In this document: piece after piece, positions 11,036 through 19,957 of the stretch
How positions within the stretch are numbered: the first letter of the stretch is position 1
How the letters are laid out: the number at the start of each line of letters is the position of its first letter
The notes under the pieces: model-generated
What the model saw: only the letters and a program-made list of their open reading frames with translations
What the model was told of the DNA's origin: nothing
Database searches by the model: none
Made by a program: the position numbers and the translations under genes
Assembly: GCA_963932145.1 (NCBI GenBank)
Contig: OZ010574.1
Coordinates: 59,840,842 to 59,904,841, forward strand
Length of the DNA: 64,000 nt
Direction: 5' to 3'
Origin: Acanthosepion lycidas
Lineage: Eukaryota > Mollusca > Cephalopoda > Sepiida > Sepiidae

Positions 11036-11249
11036 TGAAGAATGTTAAAATCATCCAAAATGACTAGGAAAAATATGCACAAGTTCGTACATCCTGGAAG
11101 AAAGCATTAACTAAAAGAGACTTTGAAGAGAATTGTTTTGAGCAGGAAAAACTTGAGAGATAAACGTAGGAATCTGGATGTTATTTCCCCTGAAACTATT
11201 GACATGGAATTTAATGTAATGTCTAATGAATACGCTGATGTTTTCTAAA
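11036..11249 (+). pseudogene. coding-like remnant, family unknown
   Basis: Two adjacent frames give protein-like sequence: one reads EKYAQVRTSWKKALTKRD and FEENCFEQEKLER, then a stop at a one-base frame change. The next frame continues DKRRNLDVISPETIDMEF and NVMSNEYADVF and ends in a stop. The amino-acid make-up is balanced and free of repeats, unlike the surroundings. I do not recognise the family; a decayed transposon protein or a processed pseudogene exon are both possible. Confidence 0.35.
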
Positions 11250-11257
11250 TCAAGATA

Positions 11258-11480
11258 AAGGGTGCGCCAATAACTTGAACCGATTTTAAATGTGAATTAA
11301 ATTAAGCGTCTAATGATTTTTCTTTTTATTTCAGACATTTCGACGATATTTTTCACACATAATTGCCATGACATGATCCAATAGAGAAATAAATACATTT
11401 TCATTAATAACACCGATTTATTTACTGCTGCCTTTGATCCGTCTTAATGAAACACCCTTATATATAATCCGTCTTAATGA
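11258..11480. other. possible DNA-transposon end fragments
   Basis: AAGGGTGCGCCAATAACTTG at 11258 and, inverted, GTCTTAATGAAACACCCTT (11442-11460, repeated at 11473) share the AAGGGTG end typical of some mariner termini. No transposase is seen between them, so the call is weak. Confidence 0.25.
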
Positions 11481-11595
11481 AACACCTTTTACATGCCTAC
11501 AAAAATTTTAATAATTTAAAAGAAAACGGTTAAACCCATGACCTGATGTTATTCAAAATACATATATAACACGCAAATTAATCCCAAACTAAATT

Positions 11596-11599
<4 letters not shown>

Positions 11600-11638
<39 letters not shown>
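11600..11638. repeat. (TA)n microsatellite
   Basis: About 19 TA units next to the dispersed motif that starts at 11639. Confidence 0.96.
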
Positions 11639-11642
<4 letters not shown>

Positions 11643-11730
11643 CTTGTTAGTTTTCTTTACATCTTCGGTTGGACTCAACTTGAGTCCTCCATTTTCTTGT
11701 AGTTGGACCTTCTAGCAGGAAATAAACAGC
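11639..11730 (+). repeat. dispersed LTR-like segment, copy 1
   Basis: ATCGGTCTTGTT, then TTGGACT, GAGTCC, TTCTTGTAGTTGGACC and CTAGCAGGAAAT occur in the same order at 60025-60105. Two unlinked copies with the same internal spacing point to a mobile element end. The copy at 60 kb follows a TATA-like promoter block, which suggests the U5 part of an LTR. Confidence 0.5.
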
Positions 11731-11859
11731 ACGTGTCTCTAATTCAACAACACTCAAACCCACACGGTTCTTTACATATCTTTCTCTCCGTAAATATGTT
11801 TATCTGTTTGTATGCCTGTCTGTCTCTTTCTCTCCATGTGTGTGTGTGTGTGTGTAAAC

Positions 11860-12465
11860 TGTCTCTCTCTAAAAACAATTTACATTTATGTTCGTAAATC
11901 TCTCTTTCTCTCTGACTCTCTGTCTGTCTGTCTCTCTCTCTCTTTGTCGCTCTCTCTGTCTCTCTGTCTCTCTCTCTCTCAGTGAATATATTTACTTGTC
12001 TCTCTCTAAAAACAATTTACATTTCTATGCGTAAATCTATTTCTCTCTCTCTCTCTTTCTCTGTGCGTGTGTGAGTGAGTATGTGTGTTTAATACTTGTC
12101 TTTCTCTAAAAACAATTTACATTTCTGTCCATCAATCTATTTAATTGCATCTCCGTGTCTCTGTTTGTCTGTCTGCCTCTCTCTTTCTCTGGGGATATAT
12201 TTACTAGTCTCTAAAGACAATTTTCATTTCTCTCCGTAAATATAGTTAATTGCCTCTACATTTCTCTCAAACGTTTTTTGGGATATATTGACTTGTCTCT
12301 CTCTAAAAACAATTTTCATTTCACTTCGTAAATCTATTTAATTGTCTCTACATCTCTCTCTCTCTCTCTCTCTCTCTCTTTATCGCTCTCTTTCTCTGTG
12401 AACATACTTGTCTCTCTAAAAACAATTTTCATTTCTCTCCGTAAATCTATTTAAATGCATCTACA

Positions 12466-12511
<46 letters not shown>

Positions 12512-12908
12512 AATATACTTACTTGTATCTCTCTAAAGACAATTTACTCTTATCTCCGTAAATCTATTTAATTTCCTCTACATATCTATCTTTCTCATTC
12601 TCTCTCTGTGAATATACTTACTTGTCTCACTCAAAAAACAATTTTCATTTCTCTACCTTAATCTATTTAATTGCCTGTACATCTCTCTCTCTCTCTCTTT
12701 CTCTGTGTGTGTGTGTGTGTGTATGTGTGTAGGAGGGATATACTTACTTGAATCTTTCTAAAAACATTTTTCAATTCTCTTCATAAAACTATTGCCTCTA
12801 CATTTCTCTCTTTTTATCTCTCCCTCTCTCTGTGAATATACTTGTGTCTCTAAAAACAATTTCCATTTCTCTCCGTAAATCTATTTAATTGCCTCTTCAT
12901 ATCTATCC

Positions 12909-12951
<43 letters not shown>

Positions 12952-13019
12952 AATATACTTACTTGTCTCTCTCTAAAACAATTGTTATTTCTCTCCGTAA
13001 ATCTATTTAATTGCCTCTA

Positions 13020-13058
<39 letters not shown>

Positions 13059-13216
13059 GTGGATATACTTACTTGTCTCTCTTTAAAAACATTTTTCAAT
13101 TCTTTCCGTAAAACTATTTATTGCCTCTACATCTCTCTCTCTTTATCTGTGAATATGCTTGTCTCTCTACAAACAATTTTCATTTCTCTCCATAAATCTA
13201 TTTAATTGCCTCTTCA

Positions 13217-13268
<52 letters not shown>

Positions 13269-13335
13269 CGCGCGCGAATATAATTACTTCTCTCTCTTTA
13301 AAAACAATTTCCATCTCTCTCCGTAGTATGTATTT
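11860..13335. repeat. (CT)-rich satellite, about 14 units of ~110 bp
   Basis: Each unit has an invariant part (AAAACAATTTTCATTT, then CTCCGTAAATCTATTTAATT and GCCTCTACAT), a variable (CT)n run, then GTGAATATACTTACTTG. The AAAACAATT core starts near 11871, 12008, 12108, 12214, 12305, 12418, 12534, 12634, 12760, 12852, 12974, 13084, 13169 and 13299. Spacing of 84-137 bp mostly reflects the expanding CT, GT or GTAT tracts. Short open frames rich in serine and leucine are artefacts of the CT runs. Confidence 0.95.
13219..13276. repeat. (TG)n(CG)8 alternating tract
   Basis: About 21 TG units pass directly into eight CG units inside the satellite. Alternating purine-pyrimidine runs of this kind can adopt Z-DNA; (CG)8 is striking in an AT-rich window. 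Confidence 0.93.
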
Positions 13336-13658
13336 ACTTTAAAGAGGAATACGGAGGAGTGTGCGATTACACCGTCTACCTGTGTGTTTGGTCATAAGCA
13401 AACACGTTTCTGACATTTTCAGTCCTTAAATAACTTCCAAAACACCGTTTTCTGTTTGTAAATGATAAGATAACAAAGAAAACGTTTATTCTCAATTTTA
13501 ATTCTGTGGCTTGAAGGAAATAAATCTCATACTGTAAGGAAATAGTGGAGTGACCGTTTCAAAGTTTGCTTTTTTTTATTCGTATTGCCTCACTGAATGA
13601 TTAAGTACTGGGTTTTATGCACACACACATACATATCTATCTCTCACTCTCTCGCTGC

Positions 13659-13728
<70 letters not shown>
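13659..13728. repeat. (CT)n then (TA)n
   Basis: About 12 CT units run into about 22 TA units. Confidence 0.96.
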
Positions 13729-13732
<4 letters not shown>

Positions 13733-13881
13733 TTTGAAAAAATATATATTACTGTAATGTTGGCGTAGATATATATTATACTGGGGTTACGGGTTTTTTT
13801 TAATTTAAGAAATTGTACTTGGCATTGAAGATAAATGGGATTTGTATATATATGTGTAACCACCCCCAAAATAACATATTC

Positions 13882-13888
<7 letters not shown>

Positions 13889-13943
<55 letters not shown>
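13889..13943. repeat. (TA)n microsatellite
   Basis: About 27 TA units, just outside the left arm of the large inverted repeat. Confidence 0.96.
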
Positions 13944-13946
<3 letters not shown>

Positions 13947-14299
13947 AGCAAATATATGGATATAGATCCGACAGTATGAAGAAAAATATACGGAAAAAAC
14001 AAACAAAAATCCTTATATGCAATAATGCTGTTTTAATGTTAATATGTCGACGTCGGACGTTTCGGTCAATAAACCATCTTCAGGACATATTCAATAAAAT
14101 ATAAAATATAATTAACATTATCGAATTTAACATGACAAAGACGATGGACACAAGAACAAGACTTATCCAAACAGATAACTGAAAGTTTTATACTTAAAAT
14201 ATGTGGGCTCGACAAGCGTACATATAAATTTTAGATCAAATAGAATTTCTTTCATTTTTCATTTTTCTTTCAAAATATTCAAATTTAGGAATACGTCTT

Positions 14300-14701
14300 C
14301 ACAGCGTCGCCTACGTGGTGACAACGTGACCATGTTTAAAACGGAACGCTGATCGTATAAAACTTATGGGACCATGTCGTCTCGCTCCCGAACAGCTTGT
14401 GTCCATTGATCGCGCATACGCGTGTGACAATGTGTCGCCCCCGTATTCCGGGATGAAACGGATGGTGTTTCTGACGCTGATGGCCACGGCTCGAATGGTG
14501 ATTTCGACGACGCGAAAGGAGAAAGTCTTGCGAGGCAATCGTCTTTCTCATTCGGATCTAATTCGATTCTTTGAGCATCAGCTCAAGATGAAGATTAGAT
14601 CGGATAGAAAACGATTGCATTCGACAGTCTTTAGCGAAAGGTGGGTAAAAGAAGCGATTTTGCTTCGTGTGAACGGGGCTAGCCTTGATTTTCTCTTCTA
14701 G
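14300..14701 (+). pseudogene. LINE ORF2 C-terminus (zf-RVT type)
   Basis: A 111-codon frame reads MVFLTLMATARMVISTTRKE and KVLRGNRLSHSDLIRFFEHQ, then LKMKIRSDRKRL, ERWVKEAILLRVNG and a stop. This is the terminal helical region that follows the zinc-binding zf-RVT segment in Tx1/I-group LINEs (pattern L...AR..IW.TR...; ...K..I..D; F..RW......L.RV..G). GC content is clearly higher than the surroundings. The RT core upstream is missing. Confidence 0.65.
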
Positions 14702-15380
14702 GTCAACCTTTTGCACATCGGGGTGGCTTCCTGTGGAACCCTCCCCTTGGTTAAGTTAGACAAGGTTCAGTGTACCTAGTTAATGTGAGTAAGTGTTGTT
14801 CCCGGTCTGCATCCCGGCCGTTCTGTGGTTATGATCCAAGTCGAGATTCCCATCCTCCCCAGGTTGTTTTGACCCCACCTTTTCATCTCGACTGGGTCAG
14901 TTTTATATTTTCCCATTCCAGCCTAATATTTTATACTTTTTCCCACTCCCTTAGCGAGAGCGTCTCTTGATTTTGTCCCCTGGGCAGAATACAGCGGTCT
15001 CTCTGTTTTATGGGTTGGACGGTCCCTACTAACATCAATTATGTTTAGTTTGTATTTGTGTTTATTTTAAGTTTATTATTGGGTTCATTTCCCTCCCCTC
15101 TCATTTTATCATTATTAGAATTGTATATATATATCATCATTAGAATTTTTATGGTATGGGGTGCGATTTTGGTAGGTCTCCCTTGAGAGCACGTGGTATT
15201 ATGGTGGTTGAAGGATTGTTTGGTGATGGACGAGTTCTTTTGGTGAATGGGTAAAATGTAATGTACGAATGGGTCGGGAAACTGATTAGCTAGGTATAAG
15301 ATAGTTAGTGTTGACCAGCCTCTACCTCTCCCTTTATTGGCCTCGTGCCACAATTTGTACTTTTTGTACCAATAAATACC
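14702..15380 (+). other. LINE 3' UTR
   Basis: Non-coding sequence follows the stop and ends with CCAATAAATACC, an AATAAA polyadenylation signal, immediately before the right inverted arm. It contains no other feature I can name. Confidence 0.5.
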
Positions 15381-15649
15381 AGTCTTGTTCTTGTGTCCAT
15401 CGTCTTTGTCATGTTAAATTTGATAATGTTAATTATATTTTATATTTTATTGAATATGTCCTGAAGATGGTTTATTGACCGAAACGTCCGACGTCGACAT
15501 ATTAACATTAAAACAGCAGTATTGCATATAAGGATTTTTGTTTGTTTTTTCCGTATATTTTTCTTCATGTATATATATATATATAAAACAAAGCCAAATA
15601 ACAAACCGTAATATACCAAAAAATAAACCGTAATTTCTATCAAAATTAA

Positions 15650-16012
15650 TCAGGCCAGTGTTTAGATGCAATGGGATCATCAAAACAATACCAAAAAACC
15701 TCCACTTCACCCTAAAAAGTTATCGATTACTGTATGGTGGTCTTTCAAAGGGGTTATTCATTTATTTACTCTTGTCTCAAGGGAAAACAATAGCAGCAAG
15801 AGAGAAATTGAGTGCATGCACGAAAAATTGAAAATGAAACATACTAAATTTATCAATAGAGATGACCCAATTTTGCTACATGACAACGCACGGTCGCTCG
15901 CTTCTCAATCAAATGTTCAAAAGCTGCATAGCGTGAATTATGAAATTTTGCCTTATCCCTCATATTCACCTGATATCTCTCCTGCTGATTATCACTTCTT
16001 TTTCTTTTTATG
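15650..16012 (+). pseudogene. mariner transposase, C-terminal half
   Basis: The frame from 15666 reads PPLHPKKLSITVWWSFKGVI, then ILLHDNARSLASQ and YSPDISPADYHFF. These are the second and third aspartate motifs of DD34D mariner transposases (HDNA and SPD.SP.DYHFF). The N-terminal DNA-binding part and the first catalytic aspartate are missing. The frame stops matching right after DYHFF, where an RTE fragment begins. Confidence 0.85.
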
Positions 16013-16720
16013 CGCCATGTCCTTCCCGGACGTAGGCGATCATGACCGTCCACTTCCCTCGGTCCCTTGCAGCTCTCAACAAGTTCCTTCCCTCTGCTAC
16101 CTCCCCCAGACCACGTTCTGTCATCCACTTCCTTAAGACAGGTAGGCATGTTATGCGTTTTTTCCCTCGTCTCTCCCTCTATTCGACCCGTGATTAACAC
16201 ATTCTCCAGGCCCTTCATCCTCATTATGTGTCCTGCAGACCACGTTTTGCCATCCACTTGCTTAAGGCCGCCAAGTATGTCATGCGTTGTTTTCCCTTGT
16301 CTCTCTTTCCCTCTATTCGACCCCTGAGTATCAAATTCTCCAGACGCTCCTTCCTCATTATGTATCCCAGAAACTTTAGCTGCCTCTTCTTGATGCTATG
16401 CATAAGCCTCCCCCTTGTTTGCAATGTCTCTAAGACCTCATTGTTGCTCACATGCTCGGTTCATGATATCCTTAGCATCTTTCTGTAGAATCTCTGTCGC
16501 CTCGTGTCTCTTCTTCATCTTTGAGGAAATCGTTCAAAATTCGCTGCCGTAAAGAAGGACAGATGTTACGTAACATCTCAGTATTCTTTTCTTTGTTACC
16601 AAAGAAATCCTCCTGTCTCGCAATACACCGCCTATCTTTTGGAATTCGTCCTTGGTAATAAGCAATTAAAACATCCTCCCAAAAGGAAGACGTAATCAAA
16701 GCATTTGAACTATTTATCAC
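16013..16720 (-). pseudogene. RTE-type LINE ORF2 C-terminus with internal duplication
   Basis: The minus strand reads LRQRILNDFL, then MSNNEVLETLQTRGRLMHSI and KKRQLKFLGYIMRKERLENL, then ILRGRIEGKRDKGKQRMTYL. This is the family tail after the RT core (NEEVL, KKRQL.F.GHIMR, GRIEGKR.RG.QR). The GHIMR-IEG segment occurs twice (about 16245-16370 and 16112-16237), an internal tandem duplication of ~126 bp. The coding end (ESCKGPREVDGHDR) lies near 16070-16030. Frames are broken. Confidence 0.82.
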
Positions 16721-17060
16721 ATCAAAGGATGAGAATTTTTTTTAAAGATGGGATCAAGATTTAAGAGGTAGAGAAGAACAATTATTCATTAACATGGTTT
16801 CGATTTCAATTAAATAAATTAGTTATTTAACATTTCAGAAGCGTTTTATTCATTTCTATAAAGTACGTCATTTCAGGTGTGACAATCTAATACTTCACAC
16901 TTGGAAAAATCATGATTCCATCTTCCGCCAATTCTGAGTCAAATAACAGAGGAGACCGGACCGGCTGACAGCTTAAAAGGAAACCTCTGAATTCAAAATC
17001 CCATTGTCGTTTTAGTATTATCAAGAGACAGACAGAGAGAGAGAGAGGTGGGGGAGAAGA
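16721..17060. other. no gene seen
   Basis: Mostly AT-rich spacer with a short GA-rich tract at 17033-17048. Confidence 0.35.
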
Positions 17061-17075
17061 AGAAGTAAAACTTAC

Positions 17076-17308
17076 ACAAATCCGGATTGAAGCCTCGAAG
17101 ACGGTTGGATGGTGTTCTACTTGATCTTTTGGTACCAATCTGTATTCGTTTACAAATTCCTTTGGACGTATGCGCATCTGAAAACCTCCGTATCCCCGAC
17201 CCTGAGCAATACCATTGTCTCCCGAGAAAGACAGATGCCAACACAACAACGCAGCAAAAAAAATCGAAACATGCGAAATCCATGCATTTTTCACTCGCTG
17301 GTGATTAA
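17076..17308 (-). other. candidate coding exon with splice donor
   Basis: Two overlapping minus-strand frames stay open here. Frame 1 (GTG at 17294, no in-frame ATG) reads GIAQGRGYGGFQMRIRPKEF, then VNEYRLVPKDQVEHHPTVF. Frame 2 begins ATG at 17283 and has a hydrophobic N-terminus (FDFFCCVVVLASVFLG) like a signal peptide, followed by two KR pairs. Both reach a consensus donor, TGT|GTAAGT, at 17075-17070. Base composition is balanced. Frame 1 at 17192-17160 resembles the dynorphin core YGGFLRRIRPK. I cannot tell which frame, if either, is used; a SINE sits directly upstream and no second exon is visible. Confidence 0.3.
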
Positions 17309-17324
17309 AGTTGACTATACAAGA

Positions 17325-17632
17325 AAGGCAAGGTGGAATAATGGATAGCGGCTCGGATTGTAGAATCGGAGAGCCCAGTTCGAATTCCAGTCGAATCCAT
17401 TACATTAACGTACGTGCTAATACCCTTGGGAAAAGCATGAATCCTCTTCTCTCCTCCCCAGCTATAGGTAAATAGCAGGACAAACCGGGCTCTATAGCCT
17501 TGAATGGCAACTGGTCTACCGCAGAAAGAAATGGCAAACTGCTGCGAAAAAAAATCTGCTTCATCAGTCATGTATCTAAAGATACATGATCGCCTAGGCG
17601 TGTATTACGCATGGCACATAACAAACTGATAC
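17325..17632 (+). mobile_element. tRNA-derived SINE, family 1 (copy 1)
   Basis: The head GGTGGAATAATGGATAGCGG resembles a pol III A box and is followed by a B-box-like GTTCGAATTCC. The body contains CTATAGGTAAATAGCAGGAC and GATACATGATCGCC and ends near GGCACATAACAAACTGA. Other copies lie at 34055-34245, 36722-37017, 38662-38935 (minus) and, degraded, at 41455-41695 and 59460-59590. Full-length copies are ~300 bp. Confidence 0.88.
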
Positions 17633-17831
17633 AAGAAGAACCCCACCCACCCAGCACTTACTGGAACATCAGCTCTCCGTATTCGTAATCAAAACGTCAT
17701 TTTGATGAACTGAAAACAGCTTGGTTCGAACACTGCCAATGATTAAAACAATCATCAAATAAGAGCATCTTAAATTATTTTATTCATACTCGCTTTTTTA
17801 AAAACGGCAATTCTTTTAATAATTTCCCCCA

Positions 17832-18255
17832 AGTAAGGCAATAAAGTCACTAAGACGCAAAGAGTGCCAGAATACGAGAAAAAGAAAACGCCATTAAGGA
17901 GAGAGAAGAATAAAAAGACAAGAATTAAGACGATAGAAGATAACGATTGACATTGCATTTAAATATTTGATTAAAGTTAACTGGAAAACAAGAAGCTGGA
18001 AGAGAGCTACGCACGCGAGAAGTGTGATAGAAGAATCTGTTAGCATAGAACTTACGGTTGCATCTAACCCTTTCAACTGTAAAATAATGAGACCTTGCCA
18101 CCAATCTCGTACTGTGCCTAAATTCATAAAAACTTGATGCCACAGAGGAAATTACATCAGGACAATTATCATGAAAGTATTTATAGAAAAGACAGAGGAA
18201 AGCTACGTTACGGCGGTGAGAAAGCGATTGAAGCCGAGATGCCATGTCAGGACCA
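17832..18255 (-). pseudogene. jockey-like LINE 3' end (copy E, distal part)
   Basis: The minus strand has NVAFLCLFYKYFHDNCPDVI, then YEFRHSTRLVARSHYF and the 3' UTR with AAGGCAATAAAGTCACTAA near 17834. It is the same family as copy H. The copy is cut at 18255-18260 by an LTR-like insertion and continues beyond 19222. Confidence 0.85.
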
Positions 18256-18260
18256 ATAAC

Positions 18261-19221
18261 TGTTGTATCCTTAAAGAGGTTACAAACAGACAAGGTGGTA
18301 CTCGAGTGAATGAACAGCAATACGCACTTAGAGGAAAGAAGAGAGGTTTATTGTAAAAGAGCATACAATATTGTAAAAAAACAGGGAATCGGTTGGAAGG
18401 CTAGTAATTCCCGAAGCAAGATTATTTACTTTACCTCCCCGCGTGGCAGGATGTGACAAAAGCCGTTTTTTAATGCGGGGCAAAACCAAGCCCGTAGGCT
18501 CAGGCAAAATTTCCCCGTAGACCTCGTATACACGTGGTCGGGTAGCTGTCTACCACTCCAGACGAGATATTGCCTTTCGGCATAGCCTCGTCTGGGTTGC
18601 TTTCTGTCCGTATACAGAGAGTTTGACCAGCACAGCTAGAGACAAATCTCCAACTAATTGCTGAAGCAAGGATATTTACCTTAAAACGCGTGGCAGGATG
18701 TGGCACAAGGCCGTTTTAATGCGGGATTCAAACCGAGCCCGTAGGCTCGGGCAAAAATCTCCCGTAGACCTCGTATACACAGGGTCGGGTAGCTGTCTAC
18801 CACCCCAGATGAGACTCTGCCCTTCGGCGAAGCCACGTCTAGGTTCCTCTCCGCCCGAAAGCAGAGAGTTCGACCAGCACAGCCGGAGACAAATTTCCAA
18901 TTAATTGCCGAAGCAAGGTTATTTACCTTACCTCCCCGCGAAGCAGGATGTGGCACAAGACCGTTTTTAATACGGGGTTCAAACCGTAGACCCTGTAAAC
19001 ACGGGATCGGGTAGCTGTCTACCACCCCAAACGAGACTCTGCCCTTCTGCATAGCCTCGTCTGGGTTCCTCTCTGCCCGAAGGCAGAGAGTTCGAGTAGC
19101 TTAACTGGAGACGAATCTCCAACTAATTGCCGAAACAAGTCGCCCTGTGCTCAATATATATAGCTACTGATATAGTCAATCCACATAGTCGATAAGGTGT
19201 GTGGGACATTCCAGTACAACA
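18261..19221. mobile_element. candidate solo LTR (961 bp) with internal tandem repeats
   Basis: It begins TGTTGTA and ends TACAACA, an exact 7-bp inverted TG...CA terminus. The flanks are ATAAC (18256-18260) and ATACC (19222-19226), a 5-bp target duplication with one change, and the LINE sequence is continuous across the insertion. Most of the interior is three tandem ~245-bp units. No retroviral genes are present, which fits a solo LTR, but the family is unknown. Confidence 0.7.
18412..19140. repeat. three tandem ~245-bp repeats
   Basis: Units start near 18412, 18662 and 18906 with CGAAGCAAG.TTATTTAC and contain GGCAGGATGTGGCACAAG, a hairpin GAGCCCGTAGGCTCGGGC, GGTCGGGTAGCTGTCTACCA and GAGACTCTGCCCTTCGGC. 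GC content is about 50%. A diverged relative of the central part occurs inverted at 30771-30948 as an independent insertion. Open frames through the units are artefacts of the period. Confidence 0.92.
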
Positions 19222-19560
19222 ATACCATTGCAGGTTCTTATTTGGAATTTATCAAGAATGTCAAAATACATAACAGGTGCACCAGACCAGATCTGACAGC
19301 AGTATTCAATATATCGACGAATGCTAGTCTTATAAGTATACAAGATAGATTCTGACGAGAAAAATTGTCTAGCACGACACAGTGAACCCACTTTCCTAGC
19401 ATCATATTTATTCATTTACTCAACATAATCTTTCCACTTCATGTCAGCGGAAAGCATTATACCCAAGAATTTGCAAGGAGTTACTCTCTTGGAAGTTAGC
19501 GCTTGTCGTATTGATGGAAGGTAAAAAGGGGTATCTCAGACGATTGCGTCTTATTGTAGA
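19222..19560 (-). pseudogene. jockey-like LINE (copy E, proximal part)
   Basis: The minus frame 19415-19176 reads VGSLCRARQFFSSESILYTY, then KTSIRRYIEYCCQIWSGAPV and MYFDILDKFQIRTCNGI, directly comparable to copy H. It joins copy E's distal part once the insertion is ignored. Upstream sequence fades out near 19560. Confidence 0.87.
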
Positions 19561-19957
19561 AGTTGTGTGGGAATTATTCTAACATTATGACCAGCTGTGA
19601 CACAAGTCTTGACCTTTTCCCCGGCGTAGACGAGTACTTAGTGAATGTTGATTAGCTATACGGGAAGTTTGACTTTTTATTAGCAAAGGCGACGGCGTTG
19701 GAGGGAGCCTAATTTTGCCAATGTAAGAGCTGAAGACAGACAACTTTAAAAAAAAAGAATCCGTTTTAGGAGGAAAGAAAAATTCTTCGATAAGGAGAAA
19801 TAGGGAAAAATTTCGCTCCACTTTGAAATAACTAGAAGCTTTAAAATATTAATTGGTGGTTTAATAAGGGGAAAAGCACGTGCCGCCCTTGAAGCACTTC
19901 ATGATAGATGACTGACAAGTATTTATTTTGCCAACTCACTTTGCTTCCTACGTTCTA

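Larger units (their letters stand above)
13976..15568. mobile_element. 188-bp inverted repeats enclosing a LINE 3' end
   Basis: The arms 13976-14163 and 15381-15568 are near-perfect reverse complements of 188 bp. Inner ends are AGACT/AGTCT, and outer ends run into (TA)n on both sides. Each arm contains a motif of the form CTGAAGA...CCGAAACGTC. The 1.2 kb between them holds a LINE ORF2 C-terminus and its 3' UTR. It could be a foldback element that captured a LINE, or two opposed copies of one element flanking a LINE insertion. Confidence 0.85.

Noticed and set aside
12889..13205. Ser/Leu-rich open frames
   Set aside because: They read through (CT)n tracts of the 110-bp satellite.
18500..19052. 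GC-richer overlapping frames on both strands
   Set aside because: They repeat with the 245-bp tandem unit and similar frames appear in each unit; no family match.
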